From: Sipunculus nudus
Taxonomy: Eukaryota; Annelida; Sipuncula; Golfingiida; Sipunculidae
Direction: 5' to 3'
Assembly (NCBI GenBank): GCA_026874595.1
Contig: CM049317.1
Span: 38,397,901 to 38,461,900, forward strand
DNA length: 64,000 nt
Part shown: positions 1 through 12,427 of the stretch, one piece after another
How the letters are laid out: each line of letters opens with the position of its first letter
How positions within the stretch are numbered: the first letter of the stretch is position 1
Notes under the pieces: model-generated
The model's database searches: none
What the model was told of the DNA's origin: nothing
What the model saw: only the letters and a program-made list of their open reading frames with translations
Position numbers and translations under genes: made by a program

Positions 1-28
1 ATTTAAAGTTAATATAACAGATTCCTAC

Positions 29-147
29 CTTGTTCGGTTTGTTTCACGAGACACCCGGTCAATGAGAGCCCTCCAGTCAGCGATGAGTGCGTGGTTCTCC
101 GGCAGACCGTATGTGTAATTGTGGTGCAAACAGCCGTAGTCCTGTGT
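29..147 (-). CDS. SLC3A1: SLC3A1-like coding exon 7 (last in window)
   Basis: This exon encodes residues 330-368 plus two bases, beginning TQDYGCLHHNYTYGLPENHA. It aligns with the human rBAT stretch around YSELYHDFTTTQVGMHDIV, part of the extracellular amylase-like barrel after the GF-x-x-D region. The acceptor is gtactag before ACACAGGAC. The donor is ACAAG followed by gtagga, only 28 bases from the window edge. It enters in phase 0, matching the previous exon, and leaves in phase 2. NYT (339) and NRT (366-368, if the last codon is as read) are possible N-glycosylation sites. Cys335 has no obvious partner here. The remaining exons are outside the window. Confidence 0.85.
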
Positions 148-559
148 CTAGTACAAACAGTCACCAATTAATACCAACTCAATTTTCATATGCATAACAT
201 GAACAGACTATGTAATACCCATTACTTACTTCAATGTAAAAATACATTGAATACTGAAAATCATTTGGAAAAAAAATTTACTTGAGACAGCATAAATCAT
301 TATTTTTATCAGTTCAAATTCATAAGAAGCAAATAAGGGGGCCCGTTATGAATTGCTATACAGTAATGCAAAATCATCGGCAATATATTATTGACTTAAT
401 TACTCAACTGCAACAGCATACATTAACTGGAAAACCTATTTATATGAGTACATTTGTATTTATTCCACTTGAAAAAGAACAAACTTTCCCTTGAATATTT
501 CTGTAGGGATTTTATCAAGAGGTTTCCGTTCGAAATTTACCGAGGCATGTTTTAAGTGG
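148..559 (-). other. intron, single-copy part
   Basis: This is the acceptor-side part of the intron between coding exons 6 and 7. It is AT-rich and appears single copy. A 70-codon plus-strand ORF at 282-494 has no recognisable features and I treat it as chance. Confidence 0.6.
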
Positions 560-1077
560 GGACACGCGACGTAGAATCTTTATAATGTGTCTGTTTTTTT
601 TTTCTCTCTCTCTAATGGGACACATTACTTGATATATTTGTTATGTATCTTGTTTTTCTGTGGGGGTAGATGACGTGGTATTTTTGTAATGTATCTGGTT
701 TTTCTGTTGGGACACATGACGTGGTATCTTTATTATATATCTTGTTTTTTCTGTTGGGAAACATGACGTCCTATCTTTGTTATGTATATTGTTTTCCTGT
801 TGGGACACATGATCTCCTGTCTTTGTTATATATATTTTTTTTTCGTGGGACACGTGACGTCCTATCTTTGTGATATATCTTGTTCTTTTCTGTTCGGACA
901 CGTGACGTGGTATCTTTGTTATATATCTTGTATTTCTGTTGGGAAACATGACGTATCTTTGTTATATATCTTGTTTTTCTTTCTGTTGGGACACGTGACG
1001 TGGTATCTTTGTTATTTATCCTGTTTTACTGTTGAGAAACATGCCGTGGTATCGTTGTTATGTATCTTATTTTCCTG
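560..1077. repeat. about 46-bp degenerate minisatellite with ACACGTGACGT core
   Basis: About 11 degenerate copies of a roughly 44-47 bp unit. The unit reads gggacacatgacgtggtatc, then a T-rich spacer such as tttgttatatatcttg. Starts are visible near 709, 756, 801, 847, 895, 941, 988 and 1033. Several copies contain CACGTGACGT (847, 895, 988), which looks like an E-box joined to a CRE half-site. It lies in the intron between coding exons 6 and 7. The overlapping ORFs on both strands come from the repeat. Confidence 0.85.
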
Positions 1078-1319
1078 AGGGTTTTGCCCTGCTAATAATC
1101 TCAGACATGCATTATTTTGCAAACTAAATATCCGTTATTTAAATCAAAATACGACCATAAGTTCAGTTCAAAAGATCACCAAAATTTCTCAGGAAATAAA
1201 TTAAGGATATTTGCATATATAAAACAATAAAGGTACAAATACTTCGTGTTAATCATAATTAATCGTAACAATGTAGGGTCACATAACCACAACATATAAC
1301 AAAAATCCTGTACAAGTCA

Positions 1320-1575
1320 TCTATGTGTAAAATAACATTATATAAAAAGCTAGACTATCAAAATATCATGGTATAAAAAGCTAAAATATTAAATGTAAAT
1401 ATTTTAAAAGCTTAATATCAAAATGTCATTATATAAAAAGCTCGAATAATAAAATGTCATTATATCAAAAGCTAGAATATTAAAATATCATTATTTAAAA
1501 AGCTAGAATATTAAGATGTCATCATACAAAAAGCTAGATTTTAATCGCATTATATAAAAACAACAAAATTAAAAT
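1320..1575. repeat. about 31-bp AT-rich minisatellite next to the exon 6 donor
   Basis: Seven to eight degenerate copies of a unit reading, on the plus strand, aaaaagctagaatattaaaa then tgtcattatat. The last partial unit runs up to the donor of coding exon 6. The first intron bases on the minus strand (gtaatacattttaat) resemble the unit's minus-strand part aatgacattttaat. The array therefore appears to include the donor-proximal sequence. Confidence 0.75.
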
Positions 1576-1582
1576 GTATTAC

Positions 1583-1696
1583 GTTCCCAGTGCAGATTTC
1601 GCTTTCATTCCGCATGTCGTAATCCTCAAACAGGTTGGCGGAGCCTACGACTCGGAAACCGTCCACGCTCCTGTTCAACCAGTAATAAAGGATGTC
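1583..1696 (-). CDS. SLC3A1: SLC3A1-like coding exon 6
   Basis: This exon encodes residues 292-329: DILYYWLNRSVDGFRVVGSA (292-311), then NLFEDYDMRNESEICTGN. It aligns with human rBAT [20 protein letters not shown], conserved region II of GH13 barrels. The acceptor is tttctttatttctcag and the donor is GGGAAC followed by gtaata; the exon is 114 nt and phase 0 at both ends. At the position where enzymes keep the catalytic aspartate (GFR-x-D) this protein has Val308. This fits a non-enzymatic transporter heavy chain, although human rBAT keeps an Asp here. NRS (299) and NES (321) are possible glycosylation sites. A repeat array begins directly after the donor. Confidence 0.9.
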
Positions 1697-1947
1697 CTGA
1701 GAAATAAAGAAAGGATAAACGTCATCCCCGAGGAATCGTTCACAAATAACATTTCGCATTTGCTTTGTTGACACATTTAAAAACATGAATCTAGGTTAAA
1801 CGTCATTGTTAGTCTCTGGTACATATTCCCGCCATCATCGACATGATACATGTACCTAGGTATCTGCTTCAATATCTGGTATTTTTCAAATATGTGTTCC
1901 ATATCAAATATATTGTACTCTTTATAAATAATGCTTTATTTTAAATA
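1697..1947 (-). other. intron, single-copy acceptor side
   Basis: About 250 bases of AT-rich sequence lie between coding exon 6 and the giant 35-bp array. They contain the polypyrimidine tract of the acceptor next to 1697. Nothing else is recognised. Confidence 0.6.
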
Positions 1948-4900
1948 GGCAGGAAGAGCAGTTGTTGTCTCTGGATATTAAAAGCAGGTAGAGCAGTCCT
2001 TATGAATGGATATAGCAAGCGTGTAGAGCAGTCCTTGTGACTGGATATAATTAGCAGGTAGAGCAGTCCTTGTGACTGGATATAGCAAGCGTGTAGAGCA
2101 GTCCTTATGAATGGATATAATAAGCAGTTGGAGCAGTCCTTATGAATGGATATAGCAAGCGTGTAGAGCAGTCCTTGTAACTGGATATAATAAGCAGGTA
2201 GAGCAGTCCTTGTGACTGGATATAGCAAGCGTGTAGAGCAGTCCTTATGAATGGATATAGCAAGCATTTAGAGCAGTCCTTGTGACTGGATATAATAAGC
2301 AGGTAGAGCAGTCCTTGTGACTGGATATAATAAGCAGGTAGAGCAGTCCTTGTGACTGGTTAGAATAAGCAGGTAGAGCAGTCCTTGTGACTGGATATAG
2401 CAAGCGTGTAGAGCAGTCCTTATGAATGGATATAATAAGCAGTTGGAGCAGTCCTTATGAATGGATATAGCAAGCGTGTAGAGCAGTCCTTATGAATGGA
2501 TATAATAAGCAGTTGGAGCAGTCCTTATGAATGGATATAGCAAGCGTGTAGAGCAGTCCTTGTAACTGGATATAATAAGCAGGTAGAGCAGTCCTTGTGA
2601 CTGGATATAGCAAGCGTGTAGAGCAGTCCTTATGAATGGATATAATAAGCAGTTGGACCAGTCCTTATGAATGGATATAGCAAGCGTGTAGAGCAGTCCT
2701 TGTAACTGGATATAATAAGCAGGTAGAGCAGTCCTTGTGACTGGATATAGCAAGCGTGTAGAGCAGTCCTTATGAATGGATATAGCAAGCATTTAGAGCA
2801 GTCCTTGTGACTGGATATAATAAGCAGGTAGAGCAGTCCTTGTGACTCGTTAGAATAAGCAGGTAGAGCAGTCCTTGTGACTGGATATAATAAGCAGGTA
2901 GAGCAGTCCTTGTGACTGGATATAGCAAGCGTGTAGAGCAGTCCTTATGAATGGACATAATAAGCAGTTGGAGCAGTCCTTATGAATGGATATAGCAAGC
3001 GTGTAGAGCAGTCCTTGTAACTGGATATAATAAGCAGGTAGAGCAGTCCTTGTGACTGGATATAATAAGCAGGTAGAGCAGTCCTTGTAACTGGATATAA
3101 TAAGCAGGTAGAGCAGTCCTTGTAACTGGATATAATAAGCAGGTAGAGCAGTCCTTGTAACTGGATATAATAAGCAGGTAGAGCAGTCCTTGTGACTGGA
3201 TATAATAAGCAGGTAGAGCAGTCCTTGTAACTGGATATAGCAAGCGTGTAGAGCAGTCCTTATGAATGGATATAATAAGCAGGTAGAGCAGTCCTTGTAA
3301 CTGGATATAGCAAGCGTGTAGAGCAGTCCTTATGAATGGATATAATAAGCAGTTGGAGCAGTCCTTATGAATGGATATAGCAAGCGTGTAGAGCAGTCCT
3401 TGTAACTGGATATAATAAGCAGGTAGAGCAGTCCTTGTGACTGGATATAGCAAGCGTGTAGAGCAGTCCTTATGAATGGATATAGCAAGCATTTAGAGCA
3501 GTCCTTGTGACTGGATATAATAAGCAGGTAGAGCAGTCCTTATGAATGGATATAGCAAGCGTGTAGAGCAGTCCTTATGAATGGATATAGCAAGCATTTA
3601 GAGCAGTCCTTGTGACTGGTTAGAATAAGCAGGTAGAGCAGTCCTTGTGACTGGATATAATAAGCAGTTGGAGCAGTCCTTGTGACTAGATACAATAAGC
3701 AGGTAGAGCAGTCCTTGTAACTGGATATAATAAGCAGGTAGAGCAGTCCATGTGACTGGATATAGCAAGCGTGTAGAGCAGTCCTTTATGAATGGATATA
3801 ATAAGCAGTTGGAGCAGTCCTTATGAATGGATATAGCAAGCGTGTAGAGCAGTCCTTGTGACTGGATATAATAAGCAGGTAGAGCAGTCCTTGTGACTGG
3901 ATATAGCAAGCGTGTAGAGCAGTCCTTATGAATGGATATAGCAAGCATTTAGAGCAGTCCTTGTGACTGGATATAATAAGCAGGTAGAGCAGTCATTATG
4001 AATGGATATAGCAAGCGTGTAGAGCAGTCCTTATGAATGGATATAGCAAGCATTTAGAGCAGTCCTTGTGACTGGTTAGAATAAGCAGGTAGAGCAGTCC
4101 TTGTGACTGGATATAATAAGCAGTTGGAGCAGTCCTTGTGAATGGATATAATAAGCAGGTAGAGCAGTCCTTGTAACTGGATATAATAAGCAGGTAGAGC
4201 AGTCCTTGTGACTGGATATAGCAAGCGTGTAGAGCAGTCCTTATGAATGGATATAGCAAGCATTTAGAGCAGTCCTTGTGACTGGTTAAAATAAGCAGGT
4301 AGAGCAGTCCTTGTGACTGGATATAGCAAGCGTGTAGAGCAGTCCTTATGAATGGATATAATAAGCAGTTGGAGCAGTCCTTATGAATGGATATAGCAAG
4401 CGTGTAGAGCAGTCCTTATGAATGGATATAATAAGCAGTTGGAGCAGTCCTTATGAATGGATATAGCAAGCGTGTAGAGCAGTCCTTGTAACTGGATATA
4501 ATAAGCAGGTAGAGCAGTCCTTGTGACTGGATATAGCAAGCGTGTAGAGCAGTCCTTATGAATGGATATAATAAGCAGTTGGACCAGTCCTTATGAATGG
4601 ATATAGCAAGCGTGTAGAGCAGTCCTTGTAACTGGATATAATAAGCAGGTAGAGCAGTCCTTGTGACTGGATATAGCAAGCGTGTAGAGCAGTCCTTATG
4701 AATGGATATAGCAAGCATTTAGAGCAGTCCTTGTGACTGGATATAATAAGCAGGTAGAGCAGTCCTTGTGACTCGTTAGAATAAGCAGGTAGAGCAGTCC
4801 TTGTGACTGGATATAATAAGCAGGTAGAGCAGTCCTTGTGACTGGATATAGCAAGCGTGTAGAGCAGTCCTTATGAATGGACATAATAAGCAGTTGGAGC

Positions 4901-7900
4901 AGTCCTTATGAATGGATATAGCAAGCGTGTAGAGCAGTCCTTGTAACTGGATATAATAAGCAGGTAGAGCAGTCCTTGTGACTGGATATAATAAGCAGGT
5001 AGAGCAGTCCTTGTAACTGGATATAATAAGCAGGTAGAGCAGTCCTTGTAACTGGATATAATAAGCAGGTAGAGCAGTCCTTGTAACTGGATATAATAAG
5101 CAGGTACAGCAGTCCTTGTGACTGGATATAATAAGCAGGTAGAGCAGTCCTTGTAACTGGATATAGCAAGCGTGTAGAGCAGTCCTTATGAATGGATATA
5201 ATAAGCAGTTGGAGCAGTCCTTATGAATGGATATAGCAAGCGTGTAGAGCAGTCCTTGATAAGCAGATAGAGCAGTCCTTGTGACTAGATATAATAAGCA
5301 GGATGAAGAGTTCTTGTGAGATGTTAGAATAAGCATTTAGAGCAGTCCTTGTGACTGGTTAGAATAAGCAGGTAGAGCAGTCCTTGTGAATGGATATTAT
5401 AAGCAGGTAGAGCACTCCTTATGATTTGATATAGCAAACGTGTAAAGCAGTCCTTGTGACTGGATATAATAAGCAGGTAAGCAGTCCTTGTGACTGGATG
5501 GAATAAGCAGGTAGAGCAGTCCTTGTGACTGGATATAATAAGCAGGTAGAGCAGTCCTTGTGACTGGATATAATAAGCAGGTAGAGCAGTCCTTGTGACT
5601 AGATATAATAAGCAGGATGAAGAGTTCTTGTGAGATGTTAGAATAAGCATTTAGAGCAGTCCTTGTGACTGGTTAGAATAAGCAGGTAGAGCAGTCCTTG
5701 TGAATGGATATTATAAGCAGGTAGAGCACTCCTTATGATTTGATATAGCAAACGTGTAGAGCAGTCCTTGTGACTGGATATAATAAGCAGGTAAGCAGTC
5801 CTTGTGACTGGATGGAATAAGCAGGTAGAGCAGTCCTTATGAATGGATATAGCAAGCGTGTAGAGCAGTCCTTGTAACTGGATATAATGAGCAGTTAGAA
5901 GAGTCTTTGGGACTGGATATAACAAGCAGGTAGAGCAGTCCTTGTGACTGGTTAGAATAAGCAGGTGGAGCAGTCCTTGTGAATGGATATAAAAAGCAGG
6001 TAGAGCAGTCCTTGTGACTGGATATAATAAGCAGGTAGAGCAGTCCTTGTGACTGGATATAATAAGCAGGTAGAGCAGTCCTTGTGACTGGATATAATAA
6101 GCAGGTAGAGCAGTCCTTGTGACTGGATATAATAAGCAGGTAGAGCAGTCCTTGTGACTGGATATAATAAGCAGGTAGAGCAGTCCTTGTGACTGGTTAG
6201 AATAAGCAGGTGGAGCAGTCCTTATGAATGGATATAATAAGCAGTTGGAGCAGTCCTTATGAATGGATATAGCAAGTGTGTAGAGAAGTCCTTGTGACTG
6301 GATATAATAAGCAGGTAGAGCAGTCCTTGTGACTGGATGTAATAAGCAGGTAGAGCAGTCCTTGTGACTGGTTAGAATAAGCAGGTAGAGCAGTCCTTAT
6401 GAATGGATAGCAAGCGTGTAGAGCAGTCCTTGTAACTGGATATAATAAGCAGGTAGAGCAGTCCTTGTGACTGGATATAATAAGCAGGTAGAGCAGTCCT
6501 TGCGACTGGATATAATAAGCAGGTAGAGCAGTCCTTGTGACTGGTTAGAATAAGCAGGTGGAGCAGTCCTTGTGACTGGTTAGAATAAGCAGGTGGAGCA
6601 GTCCTTGTGACTGGTTAGAATAAGCAGGTGGAGCAGTCCTTGTGACTGATTAGAATAAGCAGGTAGAGCAGTCCTTGTGACTGGTTAGAATAAGCAGGTG
6701 GAGCAGTCCTTGTGACTGGTTAGAATAAGCAGGTGGAGCAGTCCTTGTGACTGATAAGAATAAGCAGGTGAAGCAGTCCTTGTGACTGGTTAGAATAAGC
6801 AGGTGGAGCAGTCCTTGTGACTGATTAGAATAAGCAGGTAGAGCAGTCCTTGTGACTGGTTAGAATAAGCAGATAGAGCAGTCCTTGTGACTGGATATAA
6901 TAAGCAGGTAGAGCAGTCCTTGTGACTGGATAAAATAAGCAGGTAGAGCAGTCCTTGTGACTGGTTAGAATAAGCAGGTGGAGCAGTCCTTGTGACTGGT
7001 TAGAATAAGCAGGTGGAGCAGTCCTTGTGACTGGTTAGAATAAGCAGGTGGAGCAGTCCTTGAGGCTGATTAGAATAAGCAGGTGGAGCAGTCCTTGTGA
7101 CTGGTTAGAATAAGCAGGTGGAGCAGTCCTTGTGACTGGTTAGAATAAGCAGGTGGAGCAGTCCTTGTGACTGGTTAGAATAAGCAGGTAGAGCAGTCCT
7201 TGAGACTGGTAAGAATAAGCAGGTGGAGCAGTCCTTGTAACTGGTTCGAATAAGCAGGTAGAGCAGTCCTTGTGACTGGTTAGAATAAGCAGGTAGAGCA
7301 GTCCTTATGAATGGATATAATAAGCAGTCGGAGCAGTCCTTATGAATGGATATAGCAAGTGTGTAGGGAAGTCCTTGTGACTGGATATAATTAGCAGGTA
7401 GAGCAGTCCTTGTGACTGGATGGAATAAGCAGGTAGAGCAGTCCTTGTGACTGGTTAGAATAAGCAGGTAGAGCAGTCCTTATGAATGGATTTAGCAAGC
7501 GTGTAGAGCAGTCCTTGTAACTGGATATAATAAGCAGGTAGAAGAGTCTCTGGGACTGGATATAACAAGCAGGTAGAGCAGTCCTTGTGACTGGATATAA
7601 AAAGCAGGTAGAGCAGTCATTGTGACTGGTTAGAATAAGCAGGTGGAGCAGTCCTTGTGAATGGATATTATAAGCAGGTAGAGCACTCCTTATGATTGGA
7701 TATAATGAGTAGATAGAGCAGTCCTTGTGACTAGATATAATAAGCAGGAAGAAGAGTTCTTGTGAGATGTTAGAATAAGCAGGCAGAGCAGTCCTTGTGA
7801 CTGGTTAGAATAAGCAGGTGGAGCAGTCCTTGTTACTGGTTAGAATAAGCAGGTGGAGCAGTCCTTGTGACTGGTTAGAATAAGCAGGTGGAGCAGTCCT

Positions 7901-10900
7901 TGTGACTGATTAGAATAAGCAGGTAGAGCAGTCCTTGTGACTGGTTAGAATAAGCAGGTAGAGCAGTCCTTGAGACTGGTTAGAATAAGCAGGTGGATCA
8001 GTCCTTGTGACTGGTTAGAATAAGCAGGTGGATCAGTCCTTGTGACTAGTTAGAATAAGCAGGTAGAGCAGTCCTTGTGACTGGTTAGAATAAGCAGGTG
8101 GAGCAGTCCTTGTGACTGGTAAGAATAAGCAGGTGGAGCAGTCCTTGTGACTGGTTAGAATAAGCAGGTGGAGCAGTCCTTGTGACTGGTTAGAATAAGC
8201 AGGTGGAGCAGTCCTTGTGACTGGTTAGAATAAGCAGGTAGAGCAGTCCTTGTGACTGGTTAGAATAAGCAGGTAGAGCAGTCCTTGTGTCTGGTTAGAA
8301 TAAGCAGGTGGAGCAGTCCTTGTGACTGGTTAGAATAAGCAGGTAGAGCAGTCCTTGTGACTAGTTAGAATAAGCAGGTGGAGCAGTCCTTGTGAATGGA
8401 TATAAAAAGCAGGTAGAGCAGTCCTTGTGAATGGATATAAAAAGCAGGTAGAGCAGTCCTTGTGACTGGACATAATAAGCAGGTAGAGTAGTCCTTGTGA
8501 CTGGACATAATAAGCAGGTAGAGCAGTCCTTGTGACTGGTTATAATAAGCAGGTAGAGCAGTCCTTGTGACTGGATATAATAAGCAGGTAGACAGTCCTT
8601 GCGACTGGTTAGAATAAGCAGGTAGAGCAGTCCTTATGAATGGATATAGCAAGCGTGTAGAGCAGTCCTTGTAACTGGATGTAATAAGCAGGTAGAAGAG
8701 TCTTTGGGACTGGATATAACAAGCAGGTAGAGCAGTCCTTGTGACTGGATATAAAAAGCAGGTAGAGCAGTCCTTGTGACTGGTTAGAATAAGCAGGTTG
8801 AGCAGTCCTTGTGAATGGATATTATAAGCAGGTAGAGCACTCCTTATGATTGGATATAATAAGCAGATAGAGCAGTCCTTGTGACTGGTTAGAATAAGCA
8901 GGTAGAGCAGTCCTTGTGACTGGTTAGAATAAGCAGGTGGAGCAGTCCTTGTGACTGGTGAGAATAAGCAGGTAGGGCAGTCCTTGTGACTGGTTAGAAT
9001 AAGCAGGTAGAGCAGTCCTTGTGACTGGTTAGAATAAGCAGGTGGAGCAGTCCTTGTGACTGATTAGAATAAGCAGGTAGAGCAGTCCTTGTGACTAGTT
9101 AGAATAAGCAGGTAGAGCAGTCCTTGTGACTGGTTAGAATAAGCAGGTAGAGCAGTCCTTGAGACTGGTTAGAATAAGCAGGTGGAGCAGTCCTTGTGAC
9201 TGGTTAGAATAAGCAGGTAGAGCAGTCCTTGTGACTGGTTAGAATAAGCAGGTGGAGCAGTCCTTGTGACTGGTTAGAATAAGCAGGTAGAGCAGTCCTT
9301 GTGACTGGTTAGAATAAGCAGGTAGAGCAGTCCTCTAGACTGGTTAAAATAAGCAGGTCGAGCAGTCCTTGTGACTGGTTAGAATTAGCAGGTGCAGCAG
9401 TCCTTGTGACTGGTTAGAAAAAGCAGGTGGAGCAGACCTTGTGACTGATTAGAATAAGCAGGTAGAGCAGTCCTTGTGACTGGTTAGAATAAGCAGGTAG
9501 AGCAGTCCTTGTGACTAGTTAGAATAAGCAGGTAGAGCAGTCCTTGAGACTGGTTAGAATAAGCAGGTAGACAGTCCTTGTGACTGATTAGAATAAGCAG
9601 GTAGAGCAGTCCTTGTGACTGGTTAGAATAAGCAGGTAGAGCAGTCCTTGTGAATGGATATTATAAGCAGGTAGAGCACTCCTTATGATTGGATATAATA
9701 AGCAGATAGAGCAGTCCTTGTGACGAGATATAATAAGCAGGAAGAAGAGTTCTTGTGAGATGTTAGAATAAGCAGGCAGAGCAGTCCTTGTGACTGGTTA
9801 GAATAAGCAGGTGGACCAGTCCTTGTTACTGGTTAGAATAAGCAGGTGGAGCAGTCCTTGTGACTGGTTAGAATAAGCAGGTGGAGCAGTCCTTGTGACT
9901 GATTAGAATAAGCAGGTAGAGCAGTCCTTGTGACTGGTTAGAATAAGCAGGTAGAGCAGTCCTTGAGACTGGTTAGAATAAGCAGGTGGAGCAGTCCTTG
10001 TGACTGGTTAGAATAAGCAGGTGGAGCAGTCCTTGTGACTAGTTAGAATAAGCAGGTAGAGCAGTCCTTGTGACTGGTTAGAATAAGCAGGTGGAGCAGT
10101 CCTTGTGACTGGTTAGAATAAGCAGGTGGAGCAGTCCTTGTGACTGGTTAGAATAAGCAGGTAGAGCAGTCCTTGTGACTGGTTAGAATAAGCAGGTGGA
10201 GCAGTCCTTGTGACTGTTTAGAATAAGCAGGTAGAGCAGTCCTTGTGACTGGTTAGAATAAGCAGGTGGAGCAGTCCTTGTGACTGATTAGAATAAGCAG
10301 GTAGAGCAGTCCTTGTGACTAGTTAGAATAAGCAGGTAGAGCAGTCCTTGTGACTGGTTAGAATAAGCAGGTAGAGCAGTCCTTGAGACTGGTTAGAATA
10401 AGCAGGTGGAGCAGTCCTTGTGACTGGTTAGAATAAGCAGGTAGAGCAGTCCTTGTGACTGGTTAGAATAAGCAGGTGGAGCAGTCCTTGTGACTGGTTA
10501 GAATAAGCAGGTAGAGCAGTCCTTGTGACTGGTTAGAATAAGCAGGTAGAGCAGTCCTTTATACTGGTTAGAATAAGCAGGTCGAGCAGTCCTTGTGACT
10601 GGTTAGAATTAGCAGGTGGAGCAGTCCTTGTGACTAGTTAGAATAAGCAGGTAGAGCAGTCCTTGTGACTGGTTAGAATAAGCAGGTGGAGCAGTCCTTG
10701 TGACTTGTTAGAATAAGCAGGTGGAGCAGACCTTGTGACTGATTAGAATAAGCAGGTAGAGCAGTCCTTGTGACTGGTTAGAATAAGCAGGTAGAGCAGT
10801 CCTTGTGACTAGTTAGAATAAGCAGGTAGAGCAGTCCTTGAGACTGGTTAGAATAAGCAGGTAGACAGTCCTTGTGACTGATTAGAATAAGCAGGTAGAG

Positions 10901-12427
10901 CAGTCCTTGTGACTGGTTAGAATAAGCAGGTAGAGCAGTCCTTGTGACTGGTTAGAATAAGCAGGTAGAGCAGTCCTTGTGACTGGTTAGAATAAGCAGG
11001 TAGAGCAGTCCTTGTGACTGGTAAGAATAAGCAGGTAGAGCAGTCCTTGTGAATGGATATTATAAGCAGGTAGAGCAGTCCTTGTGACTAGTTAGAATAA
11101 GCAGGTAGCGCAGTCCTTTTGATTGGTTAGAATAAGCAGGTAGAGCAGTCCTTGTGACTAGTTAGAATAAGCAGGTAGAGCAGTCCTTGTGACTGGTTAG
11201 AATAAGCAGGTAGAGCAGTCCTTGTGACTGGTTAGAATAAGCAGGTAGAGCAGTCCTTGTGACTGGTAAGAATAAGCAGGTAGAGCAGTCCTTGTGAATG
11301 GATATTATAAGCAGGTAGAGCAGTCCTTGTGACTAGTTAGAATAAGCAGGTAGAGCAGTCCTTATGATTGGTTAGAATAAGCAGGTAGAGCAGTCCTTGT
11401 GACTAGTTAGAATAAGCAGGTAGAGCAGTCCTTGTGACTGGTTAGAATAACCAGGTAGAGCAGTCCTTGTGACTGGTAAGAATAAGCAGGTAGAGCAGTC
11501 CTTGTGACTGGTTAGAATAAGCAGGTAGAGCACTCCTTATGATTGGATATAATAAGCAGATAGAGCAGTCCTTGTGACTAGTTAGAATAAGCAGGTAGAG
11601 CAGTCCTTGTGACAGGTTGGAATAAGCAGGTACAGCAGTCCTTGTGACTAGTTAGAATAAGCAGGTAGAGCAGTCCTTGTGGCTGGATATAATAAGCAGA
11701 TAGAGCAGTCCTTGTGAATGGATATAATAAGCAGGTGGAGCAGTCCTTGTGACTGATTAGAATAAGCAGGTAGAGCAGTCCTTGTGACTGGTTAGAATAA
11801 GCAGGTAGAGCAGTCCTTGTGACTGGTTAGAATAAGCAGGTAGAGCAGTCCTTGTGACTGGTTAGAATAAGCAGGTAGAGCAGTCCTTGTGACTGGTTAG
11901 AATAAGCAGGTAGAGCAGTCCTTGTGACTGGTAAGAATATGCAGGTTGAGCAGTCCTTGTGAATGGATATTATAAGCAGGTAGAGCACTCCTTATGATTG
12001 GATATAATAAGCAGATAGAGCAGTCCTTGTGACTAGATATAATAAGCAGGAAGAAGAGTTCTTGTGAGATGTTAGAATAAGCAGGTAGAGCAGTCCTTGT
12101 GACTGGTTAGAATAAGCAGGTGGAGCAGTCCTTGTGACTGGTAAGAATAAGCAGATAGAGCAGTCCTTATAATTGGATATAATAAGCAGATAGAGCAGTC
12201 CTAGTGAGTAGATATAATAAGCAGGAAGAAGAGTTCTTGTGAATTGTTGGGATAAGCAGGTAGAGCAGTCCTTGTGACTGGTTAGAATTAGCAGGTGGAG
12301 CAGTCCTTGTGAATGGATATTATAAGCAGGTAGAGCACTCCTTATGATTGGATATAATAAGCAGGTAGAGCAGTCCTTGTGAATGGATATAGTAAGCAGG
12401 TGGAGCTGTGTTTGTGACTGGTAGTAT
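1948..12427. repeat. giant 35-bp minisatellite, about 300 copies
   Basis: This is one continuous 10.5-kb array of a 35-bp unit. The core is agcagtccttgtgactgg, followed by atataataagcaggtag or ttagaataagcaggtgg. It fills about 97 percent of the intron between coding exons 5 and 6. Regional variants are visible. The left 4 kb is rich in atagcaagcgtgt and ttatgaatgg forms, the middle and right in ggttagaataagcaggtgg forms. Higher-order repeats and internal duplications are present (see findings). The minus-strand consensus has no stop codon in any phase across three units, which accounts for many long repeat-encoded ORFs. I do not regard these as genes. The constant units leave no spacers, so it is not a CRISPR. 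Confidence 0.97.

Noticed and set aside
1948-12427. CRISPR-like regular array of about 35-bp units
   Set aside because: The units are directly adjacent and there are no unique spacers. The organism is clearly a eukaryote with introns. It is a minisatellite.
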